Origin: an uncultured Oleiphilaceae bacterium
GTDB taxonomy: Bacteria; Pseudomonadota; Gammaproteobacteria; Pseudomonadales; Oleiphilaceae
Reading direction: 5' to 3'
Length of the DNA: 64,000 nt
Assembly: GCA_913060665.1 (NCBI GenBank)
Contig: CAJXUY010000003.1
Span: 1-64,000 of the forward strand
Part shown: positions 44,488 to 53,972 of the stretch, in pieces
How positions within the stretch are numbered: the first letter of the stretch is position 1
Layout of the letters: the number at the start of each line of letters is the position of its first letter
The notes under the pieces: generated by a model
Seen by the model: only the letters and a program-made list of their open reading frames with translations
The model's database searches: none
What the model was told of the DNA's origin: nothing
Program-made: the position numbers and the translations under genes

Positions 44488-45636
44488 TTATCCTGCCCTT
44501 GGCTTCCAAATCACCTGCTTTTCGCCTTTAATATAGCGCCAGCTAGCATGCAGGCAAGCGACATTTAATAACGTAAAGTAATAGGGTAACGTGTAATAAA
44601 CTGGCGCATTTTCATCTGTGGTGCTCTGCTTTCCTTTATAGGCCAACCCATAAAATGCTATTTGTCCGAGGAAAGCGAGTACATAAATAGCCCCCTCATC
44701 GAGTATGAAACAGTTAGCCATAAACGCCCAGATAAGCGGGATAAAAGCCAAATAGCGCAATAGTTTGTGAGAGATTAGTTGAAACGAAAAAACGCCGTGC
44801 TTTAATGGGTTTAACAACTGTCTCATATCATGTAAGGCCCATAAGGCTCTTAATGAGACACGAACTCGCATGCTATATTCCCGGCCTGGGTCATCTAACG
44901 CTTCTTCTTTTAGCAATGCACTAGGTTCATAAATAACGCGATAGTCTTTTTCAGCGACTTTTAAAGGTTGTACAAAATCAGGCAGTTGATCAGCGTTTAA
45001 GGTTTCATAAAGTTCTCGCCTCATGGCATCAACCCCACCATCAACACCTACGATTGAACCGACCTTAGTTTCTTGCTCACGTAGCCAGTTTTCGTATTTC
45101 ATATAGCTGCTACAGCCATCACCTACTAATGAACCGTCTTCGCTGGTATAGACCATTTTACCGGTGACATACCCTACTTTCATATCTGCAAAGTTTTTGA
45201 CCAGTTCGGATAGTGCATTAGGTGCATAGAGTGAATTGGCATCAGAAAATACGATAATTTCGCCCATGGCTTCGGGAACAATGAGATTAAGGCCCGAGGT
45301 TTTGCCCTTACGAGGTATTTGTCGGACTAGTTTAATGCTTATAGCGGAGTCTTTAGCGATGTTCTCTACAATTTCATCGGTTCTGTCTTCGGATTCATCG
45401 GACACGACGATAATTTCAAGTTTATCTTGAGGGTAATCTAACGCCAGTTTGTTTCTAATCGTATTTTCGATTTCTTTTTCTTCATTGAAAGCCGCTATAA
45501 GGATAGATACAGTCGGCTGATGGGCTACATCAGAGGCTATCGTCTTAGGTCGGGCTGCTATAAGTTTAATGACAACGGGGTAACCTACATAGATGTAAAC
45601 CACCATTGCCAAACTTAACCAAAACAACATCTCCAT
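44488..45636 (-). CDS. Membrane glycosyltransferase family 2 (cellulose-synthase-like)
   Basis: A 382-residue processive-type GT2: one N-terminal membrane span ('LFWLSLAMVVYIYVGYPVVI'), a catalytic domain with 'VSILIAAFNEEKEIENTI', 'IIVVSDESEDRT' and 'IIVFSDANSLYAPNAL' (DxN at the DxD site), and three C-terminal spans. The usual QxxRW motif is represented by 'RVRVSLRALWAL'. It may extend or start the glycan at the membrane. Its ATG follows directly on the TAA of the XrtA-locus deacetylase gene with no gap, so the two are translationally coupled. Confidence 0.87.
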   Translation of the reverse strand: MEMLFWLSLAMVVYIYVGYPVVIKLIAARPKTIASDVAHQPTVSILIAAFNEEKEIENTIRNKLALDYPQDKLEIIVVSDESEDRTDEIVENIAKDSAISIKLVRQIPRKGKTSGLNLIVPEAMGEIIVFSDANSLYAPNALSELVKNFADMKVGYVTGKMVYTSEDGSLVGDGCSSYMKYENWLREQETKVGSIVGVDGGVDAMRRELYETLNADQLPDFVQPLKVAEKDYRVIYEPSALLKEEALDDPGREYSMRVRVSLRALWALHDMRQLLNPLKHGVFSFQLISHKLLRYLAFIPLIWAFMANCFILDEGAIYVLAFLGQIAFYGLAYKGKQSTTDENAPVYYTLPYYFTLLNVACLHASWRYIKGEKQVIWKPRAG

Positions 45637-46539
45637 TTAGTTAACTCCCTCAACAGCTAGTGCGGTGTTTTCTCGTGATTGCAATAACTGCTTAGTCACC
45701 AACACATCTTCTACCGTGGTAAAACTAAAATCAGATAACAACTGCTCTAAACGTGAATAACACTTCTCTAGGTTGTTGTAATGCCTAAACATGGAGAACC
45801 AGCTTGCTTGTACTTTGGGCTGGCTGGGATCAACTTCCCAGGGGTGTAGATAAAAGACGAATGGCTCATTTTCTTTATTGATAGAGCCTAAGCCGAGTTT
45901 AGTGAACCAGTAAGGGAATAGTCGAAAATATCCACCGCCTGCAATCGGAAGTTTGTAGTTGGCAATATTAAAAGTCGATATTGGAAATTCAACAATGGTA
46001 TTTTTTTTATCTGTTTCCAGGTTGTACGGCCACCTAGGGCTACCAGGAATCCCATAAAGATCATGTTTAACGGGAAATATACTAGAATCATACTTAAAAC
46101 CTAGATCACAAAGTATATCAAGCGCCCATTTGGATCGCTCGGTAATCGAGTAGCTAGCAGCCCTATAGCCTATAACCTCTTGTTGAGTAATATCTTCAAG
46201 AATAACTTTAGATTTATGTGTTTCTTCTTTAAAAACTGCAGGAGATTGATTATAAATTAACTGATGACTATACCCGTGAGAGGCAACTTCATGACCAGCT
46301 GAGGCAATCTTTTTGACGATTTGAGGGAAGCGTTCAGCCACCCAACCCAGCGTAAAAAATGTCGCTTTAACGTTTTTAGATTCAAACAAACTGAGGAGTT
46401 TTTCAGTGTTCTTTTCCACGCGGCACTCTAATGAATCCCACTGTGAGGTCTGTATACTTTCGGCTAAAGCAGCAACGTGAAAATAGTCTTCCACATCTAT
46501 CGTTAACGCATTTTTGATCTTTGAGTGCGGTCCTTGCAA
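45637..46539 (-). CDS. XrtA-locus polysaccharide deacetylase (DUF3473 subtype)
   Basis: A 300-residue NodB-fold protein of the PEP-CTERM locus subfamily. The start 'NALTIDVEDYFHVAALAES' (metal and catalytic Asp) and 'HEVASHGYSHQLIYNQ' (HxxxxH) are diagnostic, followed by 'GYRAASYSIT' and the DUF3473-like C terminus ('IAGGGYFRLFPYW', 'FYLHPWEVD'). No signal peptide is seen, so it probably acts on a cytosolic precursor. The ATPase gene that usually neighbours this gene in XrtA loci is absent here. Confidence 0.93.
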   Translation of the reverse strand: MQGPHSKIKNALTIDVEDYFHVAALAESIQTSQWDSLECRVEKNTEKLLSLFESKNVKATFFTLGWVAERFPQIVKKIASAGHEVASHGYSHQLIYNQSPAVFKEETHKSKVILEDITQQEVIGYRAASYSITERSKWALDILCDLGFKYDSSIFPVKHDLYGIPGSPRWPYNLETDKKNTIVEFPISTFNIANYKLPIAGGGYFRLFPYWFTKLGLGSINKENEPFVFYLHPWEVDPSQPKVQASWFSMFRHYNNLEKCYSRLEQLLSDFSFTTVEDVLVTKQLLQSRENTALAVEGVN

Positions 46540-46577
46540 AACAGTTACCTTTATAAATTAGTATAACTTAGGATAGA

Positions 46578-47858
46578 TTAGAACGTGGGCAAATACCGCA
46601 CTCCGACCACCACTGTGTTTTCAGTGTAGTTGTGTTGAGCCGAGTTACTGTCTTGTAATTTGTGCGTTAGCACTGCAGTAAAAAAAAGATTACGGATATA
46701 TTCGTAGCCAGTACCTACACTTACGTCGTAACGATCATCAGACCTTGCCGAAGGAGTATAATCAACCTTTATATACTCCCCACTAAACCCCAAAGTAACT
46801 CTATCGTACAGCGGATATGTGTAATCAACCTTAACGCCATTACGCTCCTCATCAGTTCTACTAATGAGGTACTCAGATGTATTGTGATAGATCTTGGTGT
46901 CTAATTTCGAGCTATTTGAAAATGACTTTTGAAATAATACTGACCATTCTGTTAATAAGACGACATTAGTTTCAGTAAGATTAATGATCGAATCTTCAAA
47001 ACTCTGGTCGAATAAGTTAGAAGTATCATCTAAATCACGGCTATAGGATATAGAAACACTTCCGGTACGGGATGTATCTGCGCGAAAAGAAAGATTCCAC
47101 GTATTCGCATCAGTCTCCTCTGTTGTGGTCCCAGAATGCCCTTTTAGGTGGGTTATGCCGTAGGAGCCATCGAAGAAATAGTGCAAATAGTTGTAACGAT
47201 AAGCCCCTGATATCTCATTGCGATACAGCTCTCGTTCACTTCCGTACAGAGTTTTAGTCCAATTATAATTAGCAGAAATCTGCTGCTGGCTTGATATCAG
47301 ATGTGTCAGCGATGTGAGAAATCTGAAGCGGTCATTATCATCACCCACGGTTTTGTAATCAACCCGCTGGTATTCTGCTGTGAAATCTGCAAAGTTTGTT
47401 TGACCCAAATTCATCGTATAATTGGGACCTGTGGTAAAGATGTTTCGAGTCGTTCTATTATCCGGGGTATTTGCTTCTGTCGAATCGATGATAACCTCAC
47501 TTAACTCGTCTGAAATCCCCCACGTTAATGTTTCAGGTCTAATATTGTAGGTACCATTCCAAAGCAGATTGCTATCAAGGTTATTTGAATAAGTGTCATT
47601 GTTGTAGGTGTAGTACTCTATATCGCCCACCAAGTATGAATCAAGGCGACCGAACTGGTCTGTTTTGTCAATGGTAAGCGAGGCGGTATTCTTAAAGTCG
47701 TTAACCTCGTCGGAAGCGGCCAATCGAGCATTATCTGTATATTCTGTGTTTAACCCCAGCTCTAGAGTTCCTGGGTCAGCGAATACTTTACCTACGGTAA
47801 AAGTAAACACAACTAATAAGGCACTCAATAAATACACAAAACAATTGATTCTATCCAT
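46578..47858 (-). CDS. PEP-CTERM system-associated outer-membrane beta-barrel protein
   Basis: A 426-residue protein with a signal peptide (cut after 'GKVFA') followed by alternating aromatic/polar beta strands across the whole length and a C-terminal strand ending in Phe ('VVVGVRYLPTF'). The pattern ('LELGLNTEYTDNARLAASDE') matches the TIGR03016-type outer-membrane protein found in XrtA exopolysaccharide loci. It may serve as a secretin-like partner or as an outer-membrane support for export; its exact job is not known. The gene overlaps the kinase-like gene by 8 bp. Confidence 0.88.
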   Translation of the reverse strand: MDRINCFVYLLSALLVVFTFTVGKVFADPGTLELGLNTEYTDNARLAASDEVNDFKNTASLTIDKTDQFGRLDSYLVGDIEYYTYNNDTYSNNLDSNLLWNGTYNIRPETLTWGISDELSEVIIDSTEANTPDNRTTRNIFTTGPNYTMNLGQTNFADFTAEYQRVDYKTVGDDNDRFRFLTSLTHLISSQQQISANYNWTKTLYGSERELYRNEISGAYRYNYLHYFFDGSYGITHLKGHSGTTTEETDANTWNLSFRADTSRTGSVSISYSRDLDDTSNLFDQSFEDSIINLTETNVVLLTEWSVLFQKSFSNSSKLDTKIYHNTSEYLISRTDEERNGVKVDYTYPLYDRVTLGFSGEYIKVDYTPSARSDDRYDVSVGTGYEYIRNLFFTAVLTHKLQDSNSAQHNYTENTVVVGVRYLPTF

Positions 47859-48702
47859 TGATCACTACGCCCAGTAACTTTTCCTTGTTTAACGAAGACG
47901 CGACAGTTGCGACTTCAGTTTCTCCTACCTGCCCATGAGGTACTACTAGCATCGAATAATCACATAATTCGGATAAAATCCGTGAGTCTGGTGACGTTTC
48001 AAAATCAGGGGCATCAATAATAATATACCGATCAGGATATCGTTTTCGTAATGCATGCAGGAACTGTTTCATCCTAAACGACGAAAAATATTCGCCTGCA
48101 TACTCTGCCCGTGTGCCGGCGGGAATAAACCTTAACCTAGGGATACCTGTCGGGTAGATAATACTTGCAATATCCATATTAGGGTCATTCAAAAAATCAG
48201 TTAAGCCGATATCCGGAACGAGGTCAAGTCTGGAGTGAAGCGTCGGCTGACCAAGATTACAATCGATGAGTAGCGCTGTTTTACCGGAATCAAACGCAAA
48301 CGCTGCAGCCAAATTCATTGAAACAAACGACGAACCGCCACCCTCGTTAATTGACGTGATGAGTAGTGCAAAATTATTATTTCCGCTTCGTTCTAATATT
48401 TTCGTTCTGAGACCACGAAACTTGTTTACCGTCACCTTGTCAGGGGAGTCGGGAAAGATGATTTTCTTTTCTATTAAGTCATCTTTGCTAAGGTTTCGAG
48501 GTTCATCCATCTTGGTAATTTGCTTGCTAATGATATATTTTTCAACACCGCCAGAACCTAATTCCATTGAACTGGGCACTAGAACCTTAGACCGTTCTAA
48601 AAATTCAGCCTGCCTTTCCAGATCATAGGAGTCATAAGGGTTGTCATTGGGCGAGATCGGCTGACCTTCTGAAACCACCTGTTTGTCTTTGTCCTTATGC
48701 AT
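47851..48702 (-). CDS. XrtA-associated BY-kinase-like ATPase, degenerate
   Basis: A 283-residue MinD-like P-loop protein in the position of the XrtA-associated tyrosine autokinase. The fold is clear ('ALLITSINEGGGSSFVSMNL', 'TALLIDCNLGQPTLHSRL', 'RYIIIDAPDFETSPDSRIL'). However, the Walker A Lys is missing (Ser124 in 'EGGGSSF', where kinases have GKS/T). The A' motif is Asp147-Cys-Asn149 instead of DxD, and the C-terminal Tyr cluster is absent because the protein stops at 'VVING'. It probably cannot autophosphorylate in the usual way and may act as a structural or regulatory partner of the Wzz-like protein encoded just upstream. The gene overlaps both neighbours by 8 bp. Confidence 0.85.
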   Translation of the reverse strand: MHKDKDKQVVSEGQPISPNDNPYDSYDLERQAEFLERSKVLVPSSMELGSGGVEKYIISKQITKMDEPRNLSKDDLIEKKIIFPDSPDKVTVNKFRGLRTKILERSGNNNFALLITSINEGGGSSFVSMNLAAAFAFDSGKTALLIDCNLGQPTLHSRLDLVPDIGLTDFLNDPNMDIASIIYPTGIPRLRFIPAGTRAEYAGEYFSSFRMKQFLHALRKRYPDRYIIIDAPDFETSPDSRILSELCDYSMLVVPHGQVGETEVATVASSLNKEKLLGVVING

Positions 48703-50218
48703 TGATAACCCCCGTATATTTTAACCAACCCACCACTAAATATAGCGAGACAAAACATCCGGCAATCACAAAAATAACAACCGTTCTAAATCTTTCTCGT
48801 CGATGTTCTCTTGGGGTCACCACCCGCGCAATTGTAGCTAGTACCGGTATATTAAGCTTTTCTTGAATTGTAGATGCATCCCTTATTCTTGGGTCAAGCT
48901 GAACGAAAACCCCAGCCAACCCTATAGGGGCAACTATTCCTAACAATATAGACGCTAAAGCAAAGTGAATAAATTGAATACCTTGTGGCTTTAGCGGATA
49001 AATGGCCGGTTCATTGATGGTATACGTGGTACCTTGACCTTCAGTGTTTAGATGCATAGACACCCGAGCAGTCTCTCTGCGTCTAAGCAAGTCATTATAG
49101 ATACCTCGGTTAACGTTCGTATCTCGAGTTAATTCTGCTAACTGTGCTTTGTTGGCTTGAACTTTTTCCATTCGTTCATGCGTGACATTTAAAAGCTTAT
49201 TCAGGGAGTCAATTCGTGTTTTTACAGCAGTAATCGCTGTTTCAGTTTTTGATAGCTCACTGGATAGCTGAACATAAAGAGGGTTATCAAAACTAATCGT
49301 CTCTTCGACGGTTCTATTTTGACTCAACTCTTTTGGCCTCAATGATTCTTCTTTAAGATCATTAATCTGTTTTTTTAGTGCTGCAACATCAGGGTAAGAG
49401 TCATGATAGGAAAGTCTAAGTGTATCTAATCGATCCTGTAATACCTTCAATCTTTGGCTGTTATTATCAGACACCACTTTGTTAGTGATTGAAGTACCCA
49501 CTCCGCCCAGTTGTTTTTTTATCGAATTTCGCTTTGACATCAATTCCTCAAAATCGAGTTCGGCGAGTTCGATTTGGGATTTGAGCTGAGTGATTTTCGC
49601 TTGGACACCACTTTCAGTCCCATCAGCATTTTGCGTCAAAAACAAACGGAGTCGATCTTCGGCTTCTCTTAGTTGAGACTGATAAGCTTTAACTTGCTTA
49701 TCAACGAAGGAGTATGCATTACGACTTTCCTCTCTCCTATTCTCTTCTTGAAGCTCTAAAAATAGCTGCCCTATCTTTTGTGTTATCAAAAAAGCACGAT
49801 CCGGTTTGCTATCGGTGTAACTAATTTTAAAAAATTGCTTGCCGGCTTTTTGAATTTTAATAGCCCCACGGAAGCTAACAATCATTTTTTCCCGCTGAAG
49901 GTCGTCGTAAGTCGTGTTGTCTAACTGTTGCTGGTACTCGACTAATCGACCAAGGCTATTCCTACCCAGTATAATATCCTTTGCTTCCGACACTTTATCT
50001 TTAACTTTTGACGTAACCGCAGACCCTTTCATTAAGGGAGTAATAATATTCTGATCATCAATAAATATCGTTTCGGAGACCGTATATTTTAATGGCCAAA
50101 AAATACCAGCAGAAAGGCCGATTGCGCTAACAGCCATAAAAACAAGTAAACAAGACCATTTACGATTTCGTAGTTCTCGAACAATTTCCCTTAGAACACT
50201 ACCCAGAGGAGCCTGCAT
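48695..50218 (-). CDS. XrtA system polysaccharide chain-length determinant (Wzz/Wzc N-domain-like)
   Basis: A 507-residue inner-membrane protein. A first span lies near residues 22-42 ('CLLVFMAVSAIGLSAGIFWP'), then a long periplasmic helical region with strong coiled coil (about 170-400, for example 'AKITQLKSQIELAELDFEEL'), and a last span near the C terminus ('FVIAGCFVSLYLVVGWL'). The pattern 'RRRETARVSMHLNTEGQGTT' matches the PEP-CTERM chain-length family (TIGR03007 type). It should control polymer length together with the polymerase encoded at 31181 and the kinase-like partner, whose gene it overlaps by 8 bp. Confidence 0.92.
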   Translation of the reverse strand: MQAPLGSVLREIVRELRNRKWSCLLVFMAVSAIGLSAGIFWPLKYTVSETIFIDDQNIITPLMKGSAVTSKVKDKVSEAKDIILGRNSLGRLVEYQQQLDNTTYDDLQREKMIVSFRGAIKIQKAGKQFFKISYTDSKPDRAFLITQKIGQLFLELQEENRREESRNAYSFVDKQVKAYQSQLREAEDRLRLFLTQNADGTESGVQAKITQLKSQIELAELDFEELMSKRNSIKKQLGGVGTSITNKVVSDNNSQRLKVLQDRLDTLRLSYHDSYPDVAALKKQINDLKEESLRPKELSQNRTVEETISFDNPLYVQLSSELSKTETAITAVKTRIDSLNKLLNVTHERMEKVQANKAQLAELTRDTNVNRGIYNDLLRRRETARVSMHLNTEGQGTTYTINEPAIYPLKPQGIQFIHFALASILLGIVAPIGLAGVFVQLDPRIRDASTIQEKLNIPVLATIARVVTPREHRRERFRTVVIFVIAGCFVSLYLVVGWLKYTGVINA

Positions 50219-50240
50219 TAATCAATTCCAACTAGTTAAA

Positions 50241-50873
50241 TTAAAATGTTTTTTCTGGGATAGTAATAATATCACCCGGATTAACGGTATAGTTTGTTGT
50301 GATATCACCCTTTAGCAATATGTCGTCTAATTTAACGGGGATAGCCACAACAGAATCACCTACTTTACGATATAATCCAGCATCATTTGCAGCAGCAAAG
50401 GCATTCAAGCCACCGGCGCTCAAGACTAAATCCATTACTGTCATACCTTCACGGTATGCGACTGAAATTGCGTTATTTACAGCTCCAGTAACTCGAACAC
50501 GCCCAATATATTCGTAGCTTCCCATATTGGTCACTACAACACTAACTTTAGGGTCTTTTACAAATTCAGAGAGCGAATCAGCCACATCTTTCGCTAACTC
50601 TTCTGGTGCCTTACCACTTGCTGCGATATCGCCGACTAACGGTACAGAAATCATACCATCAGGCCTAACAGGTACACTGATAGATAGATCCGCATTACGC
50701 CAAACATTAATACTGACGACGTCAGTTGGACCTAATTTATATTGAGCAATTAACTCAGCTTTTGAGTTTAGTGCTTCTTCAATTTGTACATCTGAAGAAA
50801 ACTGTGTGCCTGCGCAGCCAGTCAAAGCAATAGCGCCAGATAGCAACGCGATTTTGAATGTATTCCTTTTCAT
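50241..50873 (-). CDS. XrtA-associated polysaccharide export lipoprotein (Wza-like)
   Basis: A 210-residue lipoprotein with lipobox 'LTGCAG' (Cys20) and a Poly_export domain: 'AQYKLGPTDVVSINVWRNAD', 'VRPDGMISVPLVGDI', then a SLBB-like segment with 'GAVNNAISVAYREGMTVMDL'. It is shorter than Wza and matches the PEP-CTERM export protein subfamily (TIGR03027 type). It should form the periplasmic and outer-membrane collar for polymer export. The gene is 22 nt upstream of the chain-length gene; the 97-nt gap to the sugar-transferase gene could hold a secondary promoter. Confidence 0.93.
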   Translation of the reverse strand: MKRNTFKIALLSGAIALTGCAGTQFSSDVQIEEALNSKAELIAQYKLGPTDVVSINVWRNADLSISVPVRPDGMISVPLVGDIAASGKAPEELAKDVADSLSEFVKDPKVSVVVTNMGSYEYIGRVRVTGAVNNAISVAYREGMTVMDLVLSAGGLNAFAAANDAGLYRKVGDSVVAIPVKLDDILLKGDITTNYTVNPGDIITIPEKTF

Positions 50874-50970
50874 TAATAAGCCCCTTTCTGCTTATAGTTC
50901 GCCCATCACAGGGCCGCTAAAATAGTTGAGTCGAAACCTTAACATGCCGTTTTTAAGTTGGAATATAAGT

Positions 50971-52383
50971 TTACCGAGAACCTTTTTTAAATAACACGAC
51001 TTCTACCGTCTGAATAAGTATCAATATATCAAGCAATAAACTCTGATTCTTAATGTAGTAAAGATCATATTGAAGCTTTTCTCTACTATCTTCCTCGCTA
51101 TCCGCGTAGGCAAAGCATAGTTGAGCCCACCCAGTAATACCTGGCTTTACTCGATGCCGTTCACTGTAATAAGGTATATTTTCATTTAGCTGCTTAACGA
51201 AAACCGGTCGCTCTGGTCTTGGGCCAACGAATGACATGTCCCCGACCAGTACATTAAATATTTGAGGGAGTTCGTCGATACGAACCTTTCTTATAAACTC
51301 TCCAACCTTTGTCACGCGAGTGTCATTTTTTTGGGCCCAAATGGCCTCTCCCTTTTTCTCGGCGTCAGTTCTCATGCTTCTGAATTTGTGAACGAAAAAC
51401 GATTGTCCATTTAACCCTACCCGCTCCTGACTGTAGAGTATTGGTGCCTTCAACCCTTCTTCAAGTTTTATACATAGTATCGTGATTACCATCAGCGGCC
51501 ATGACACAAACAGAAGTAGAAGGCTAGCAAACATATCGAAGATACGTCTAATTAAGGCATTAAAACTACCTACATTGAAACCATCAGAAAAAATCATCCA
51601 ACTTGGCTGAATCATTTCTAAGGGTACCTTTTTACTTTCTCGTTCATAAAAACTAGACCCGTCAATGACATTAATACCCATCATTTTACAGTTTAGAAGA
51701 TCATCAAGTGGTAGCGTTTTTCGTCGATCATCAACGGCAACCACTATCTCTTCAATATTATTGGATTCAACGTACTGCTGAATATTCTTGGGCAAAGCCT
51801 TGACCAAGGTTGCATCGACCTTTACTTCTTCATCAGGCATAGGAATATAGCCGACGATATCAAAACCCTTTCGGTCAAGCGGGGCAGTAAGATCAGTTGC
51901 AAGGTTTCTAGCGCGATGACCTGCTCCTAACACCAGTACTCGCCGCTTAAACAACCCATCATGGGCGAAAAGAAAAAATACTGACCGAAAGATCCCAATA
52001 CTGAATACTGCCAATACAGACGCGAGTGACAGTTGCCCTTTTGTGAAATACCAAAGGGTATCTCCAGATACATACACGAAGAACGACAGCATCGCTATTG
52101 CAATAATAATACTCAGAATACTTCTAAGCATCATACCACTTAACCCTTCTTCTATCTGTACTTCATAAACTCCAGTCGCAATCATAATCAGCTGAATAAG
52201 TAAGGTATAAAAGACAGCAGAGTATATAACCTGATCCCAGTACTCAAAAAACAAACCTAAATGTGTAAAAAATAAGAAAAAGGCAGACAGAAAGAACGAG
52301 GCCATCAAAACGGCGAAATCGATAAGACCAAGTACAATAAAGGGGAGATGAACGTAATGCTTGAAAACTCGTATATGAGCCAC
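50971..52383 (-). CDS. EpsB-type initiating sugar-phosphate transferase (TIGR03013 family)
   Basis: A 470-residue polyisoprenyl-phosphate sugar-1-phosphate transferase. Four membrane spans fill the first 130 residues, then comes a Rossmann-like domain ('RRVLVLGAGHRARNLATDL'), a fifth span near 290 and the catalytic bacterial sugar transferase domain with 'FVHKFRSMRTDAE', 'RIDELPQIFNVLVGDMSFVG', 'PRPERPVF' and 'KPGITGWAQ'. It should start repeat-unit synthesis by loading a sugar phosphate onto undecaprenyl phosphate. It is the first gene of the minus-strand assembly operon and is divergent from tviB. Confidence 0.94.
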   Translation of the reverse strand: MAHIRVFKHYVHLPFIVLGLIDFAVLMASFFLSAFFLFFTHLGLFFEYWDQVIYSAVFYTLLIQLIMIATGVYEVQIEEGLSGMMLRSILSIIIAIAMLSFFVYVSGDTLWYFTKGQLSLASVLAVFSIGIFRSVFFLFAHDGLFKRRVLVLGAGHRARNLATDLTAPLDRKGFDIVGYIPMPDEEVKVDATLVKALPKNIQQYVESNNIEEIVVAVDDRRKTLPLDDLLNCKMMGINVIDGSSFYERESKKVPLEMIQPSWMIFSDGFNVGSFNALIRRIFDMFASLLLLFVSWPLMVITILCIKLEEGLKAPILYSQERVGLNGQSFFVHKFRSMRTDAEKKGEAIWAQKNDTRVTKVGEFIRKVRIDELPQIFNVLVGDMSFVGPRPERPVFVKQLNENIPYYSERHRVKPGITGWAQLCFAYADSEEDSREKLQYDLYYIKNQSLLLDILILIQTVEVVLFKKGSR

Positions 52384-52685
52384 TTAAACTCCTAACTAGC
52401 GGTAATCCATTGTCAACATTGCCTTATCGTTGCGGCTCCAATAAAAGGCATACCATTCAGCTAGACAATTCTATAGCTCTGCTCTAATAATGCAATTTGT
52501 AATTGGCAATTGTTTTCAATTTTTTACAATTTCACATAATTATTAACATTAATAGTGTTTTAACCACTATTTTTTGCTTTTAAGTTACGGTTTTCATTTA
52601 TCCTCGGTTATAATTGCCGCCTTTTTTAGTTTATGGCTAGTAGCTTTATCTAGTCCAGTAGTTTTAACATAGGAGCTAACACTTC
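52384..52685. other. Divergent control region between EpsB-type gene and tviB
   Basis: A 302-bp AT-rich region with no gene. It holds a TTGTAA (about 52497) and TTACAA (about 52524) inverted pair around a CAATTG palindrome, a 7-bp hairpin followed by T residues (52551-52557 with 52565-52571), and the tviB promoter. No GG-N10-GC sigma-54 motif was found on either strand, so the assembly operon is probably not a direct sigma-54 target here. Confidence 0.55.
52585..52614 (+). promoter_or_regulatory. Probable sigma-70 promoter of tviB
   Basis: A perfect -10 box TATAAT (52609-52614) with a weak -35 box TTACGG (52585-52590) at 18-nt spacing. The predicted start of transcription is about 65 nt before the tviB ATG, which has a TAGGAG ribosome site. 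Confidence 0.55.
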
Positions 52686-53963
52686 ATGAAGGATCTTAAC
52701 AGCATAAAAATATGCTTAGTCGGCCTTGGTTATGTAGGTCTTCCGCTTGCAGTTGAGTTTGGAAAAAAATACAAAACTATTGGTTTTGATATCAACCAAC
52801 CACGGATAAAAGAACTACAAAGCGGCGTTGACTCGACTCTTGAAGTAGAACCAGAACTACTGGAAACAGCCACTCAACTTCAATTCACTAGCTCCGCAGA
52901 TGACATTAGAGATTGCAACGTATTTATTGTGACCGTCCCAACCCCCATCGATGAATTCAAAACCCCGGACCTAACCCCCCTGATAAGCTCAAGTAAAACC
53001 ATTGGGGCAGTTCTGAAAAAAGGTGACACTGTAATATATGAATCTACGGTCTACCCAGGCGCAACTGAAGAAGAGTGCATCCCAGTACTAGAAGCAACAT
53101 CAGGCCTTAAGTATAACGTCGACTTTTTTGCCGGGTACAGCCCAGAACGTATTAACCCTGGCGACAAAGAGCATAGAGTCACCACTATTTTAAAGGTAAC
53201 CTCTGGCTCAACACCAGAGACCGCCGAATTTGTTGACAAACTTTATCGGTCAGTCATCACTGCCGGCACACACCTAGCCAGCAGCATTAGAGTCGCAGAG
53301 GCCGCTAAAGTAATTGAAAACACTCAACGTGACGTAAACATTGCGCTAGTGAACGAACTATCCCTTATATTTAATAAGCTAGGCATCGACACACTGGAAG
53401 TGCTAGAAGCAGCTGGAACAAAATGGAACTTCCTCCCATTCCGCCCGGGGTTAGTAGGGGGCCATTGCATCGGTGTCGACCCGTATTATTTAACCCATAA
53501 AGCTCAGGCCATTGGCTATCACCCTGAAGTAATCTTGTCAGGCAGGCGTATCAACGACCAGATGGGCGCCCATATCGCTAGCTCCGTCGTTAAGCTAATG
53601 ATGAAACGAAAAATTCACGTAGTAGACGCTAAAATATTGATTCTAGGCCTTACCTTTAAAGAGAATTGCCCTGATATTCGCAATACAAGAGTTATCGACA
53701 TAGTCGAAGAGCTCAATACCTATCATGCAAATGTTGATATATTTGACCCTTGGGCAAACAAAGAGCAAGTAAAGAAGGAGTACGGCTACAACCTAATTAA
53801 AAAACCTGAAGAAAACACCTACGATGCGATAATTCTTGCCGTTTCACATGATGAATTTAAAGCAATGGGAACTGGCGCCATCAAAGCACTAGGAAAGAAA
53901 GATTCGGTTCTTTTCGACGTAAAATCGATACTCGATAAGAGCCTAATAGACTCAAGGTTATAA
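52686..53963 (+). CDS. tviB: UDP-N-acetylglucosamine 6-dehydrogenase (TviB/WbpO type)
   Basis: A 425-residue nucleotide-sugar dehydrogenase. The Rossmann motif '[15 protein letters not shown]' is at the N terminus, 'ITVPTPID' and '[14 protein letters not shown]' follow, and the catalytic Cys261 lies in '[14 protein letters not shown]'. The sequence closely follows Vi-antigen TviB, including '[18 protein letters not shown]' and '[13 protein letters not shown]', so UDP-GlcNAc to UDP-GlcNAcA oxidation with NAD+ is the best call; a UDP-GalNAc substrate (WbpO) is possible. It supplies an acidic amino sugar for the exopolysaccharide. No matching 4-epimerase gene (tviC) lies in the window. It is divergent from the assembly operon. 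Confidence 0.92.
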   Translation: MKDLNSIKICLVGLGYVGLPLAVEFGKKYKTIGFDINQPRIKELQSGVDSTLEVEPELLETATQLQFTSSADDIRDCNVFIVTVPTPIDEFKTPDLTPLISSSKTIGAVLKKGDTVIYESTVYPGATEEECIPVLEATSGLKYNVDFFAGYSPERINPGDKEHRVTTILKVTSGSTPETAEFVDKLYRSVITAGTHLASSIRVAEAAKVIENTQRDVNIALVNELSLIFNKLGIDTLEVLEAAGTKWNFLPFRPGLVGGHCIGVDPYYLTHKAQAIGYHPEVILSGRRINDQMGAHIASSVVKLMMKRKIHVVDAKILILGLTFKENCPDIRNTRVIDIVEELNTYHANVDIFDPWANKEQVKKEYGYNLIKKPEENTYDAIILAVSHDEFKAMGTGAIKALGKKDSVLFDVKSILDKSLIDSRL

Positions 53964-53972
53964 CTCTTCAAC

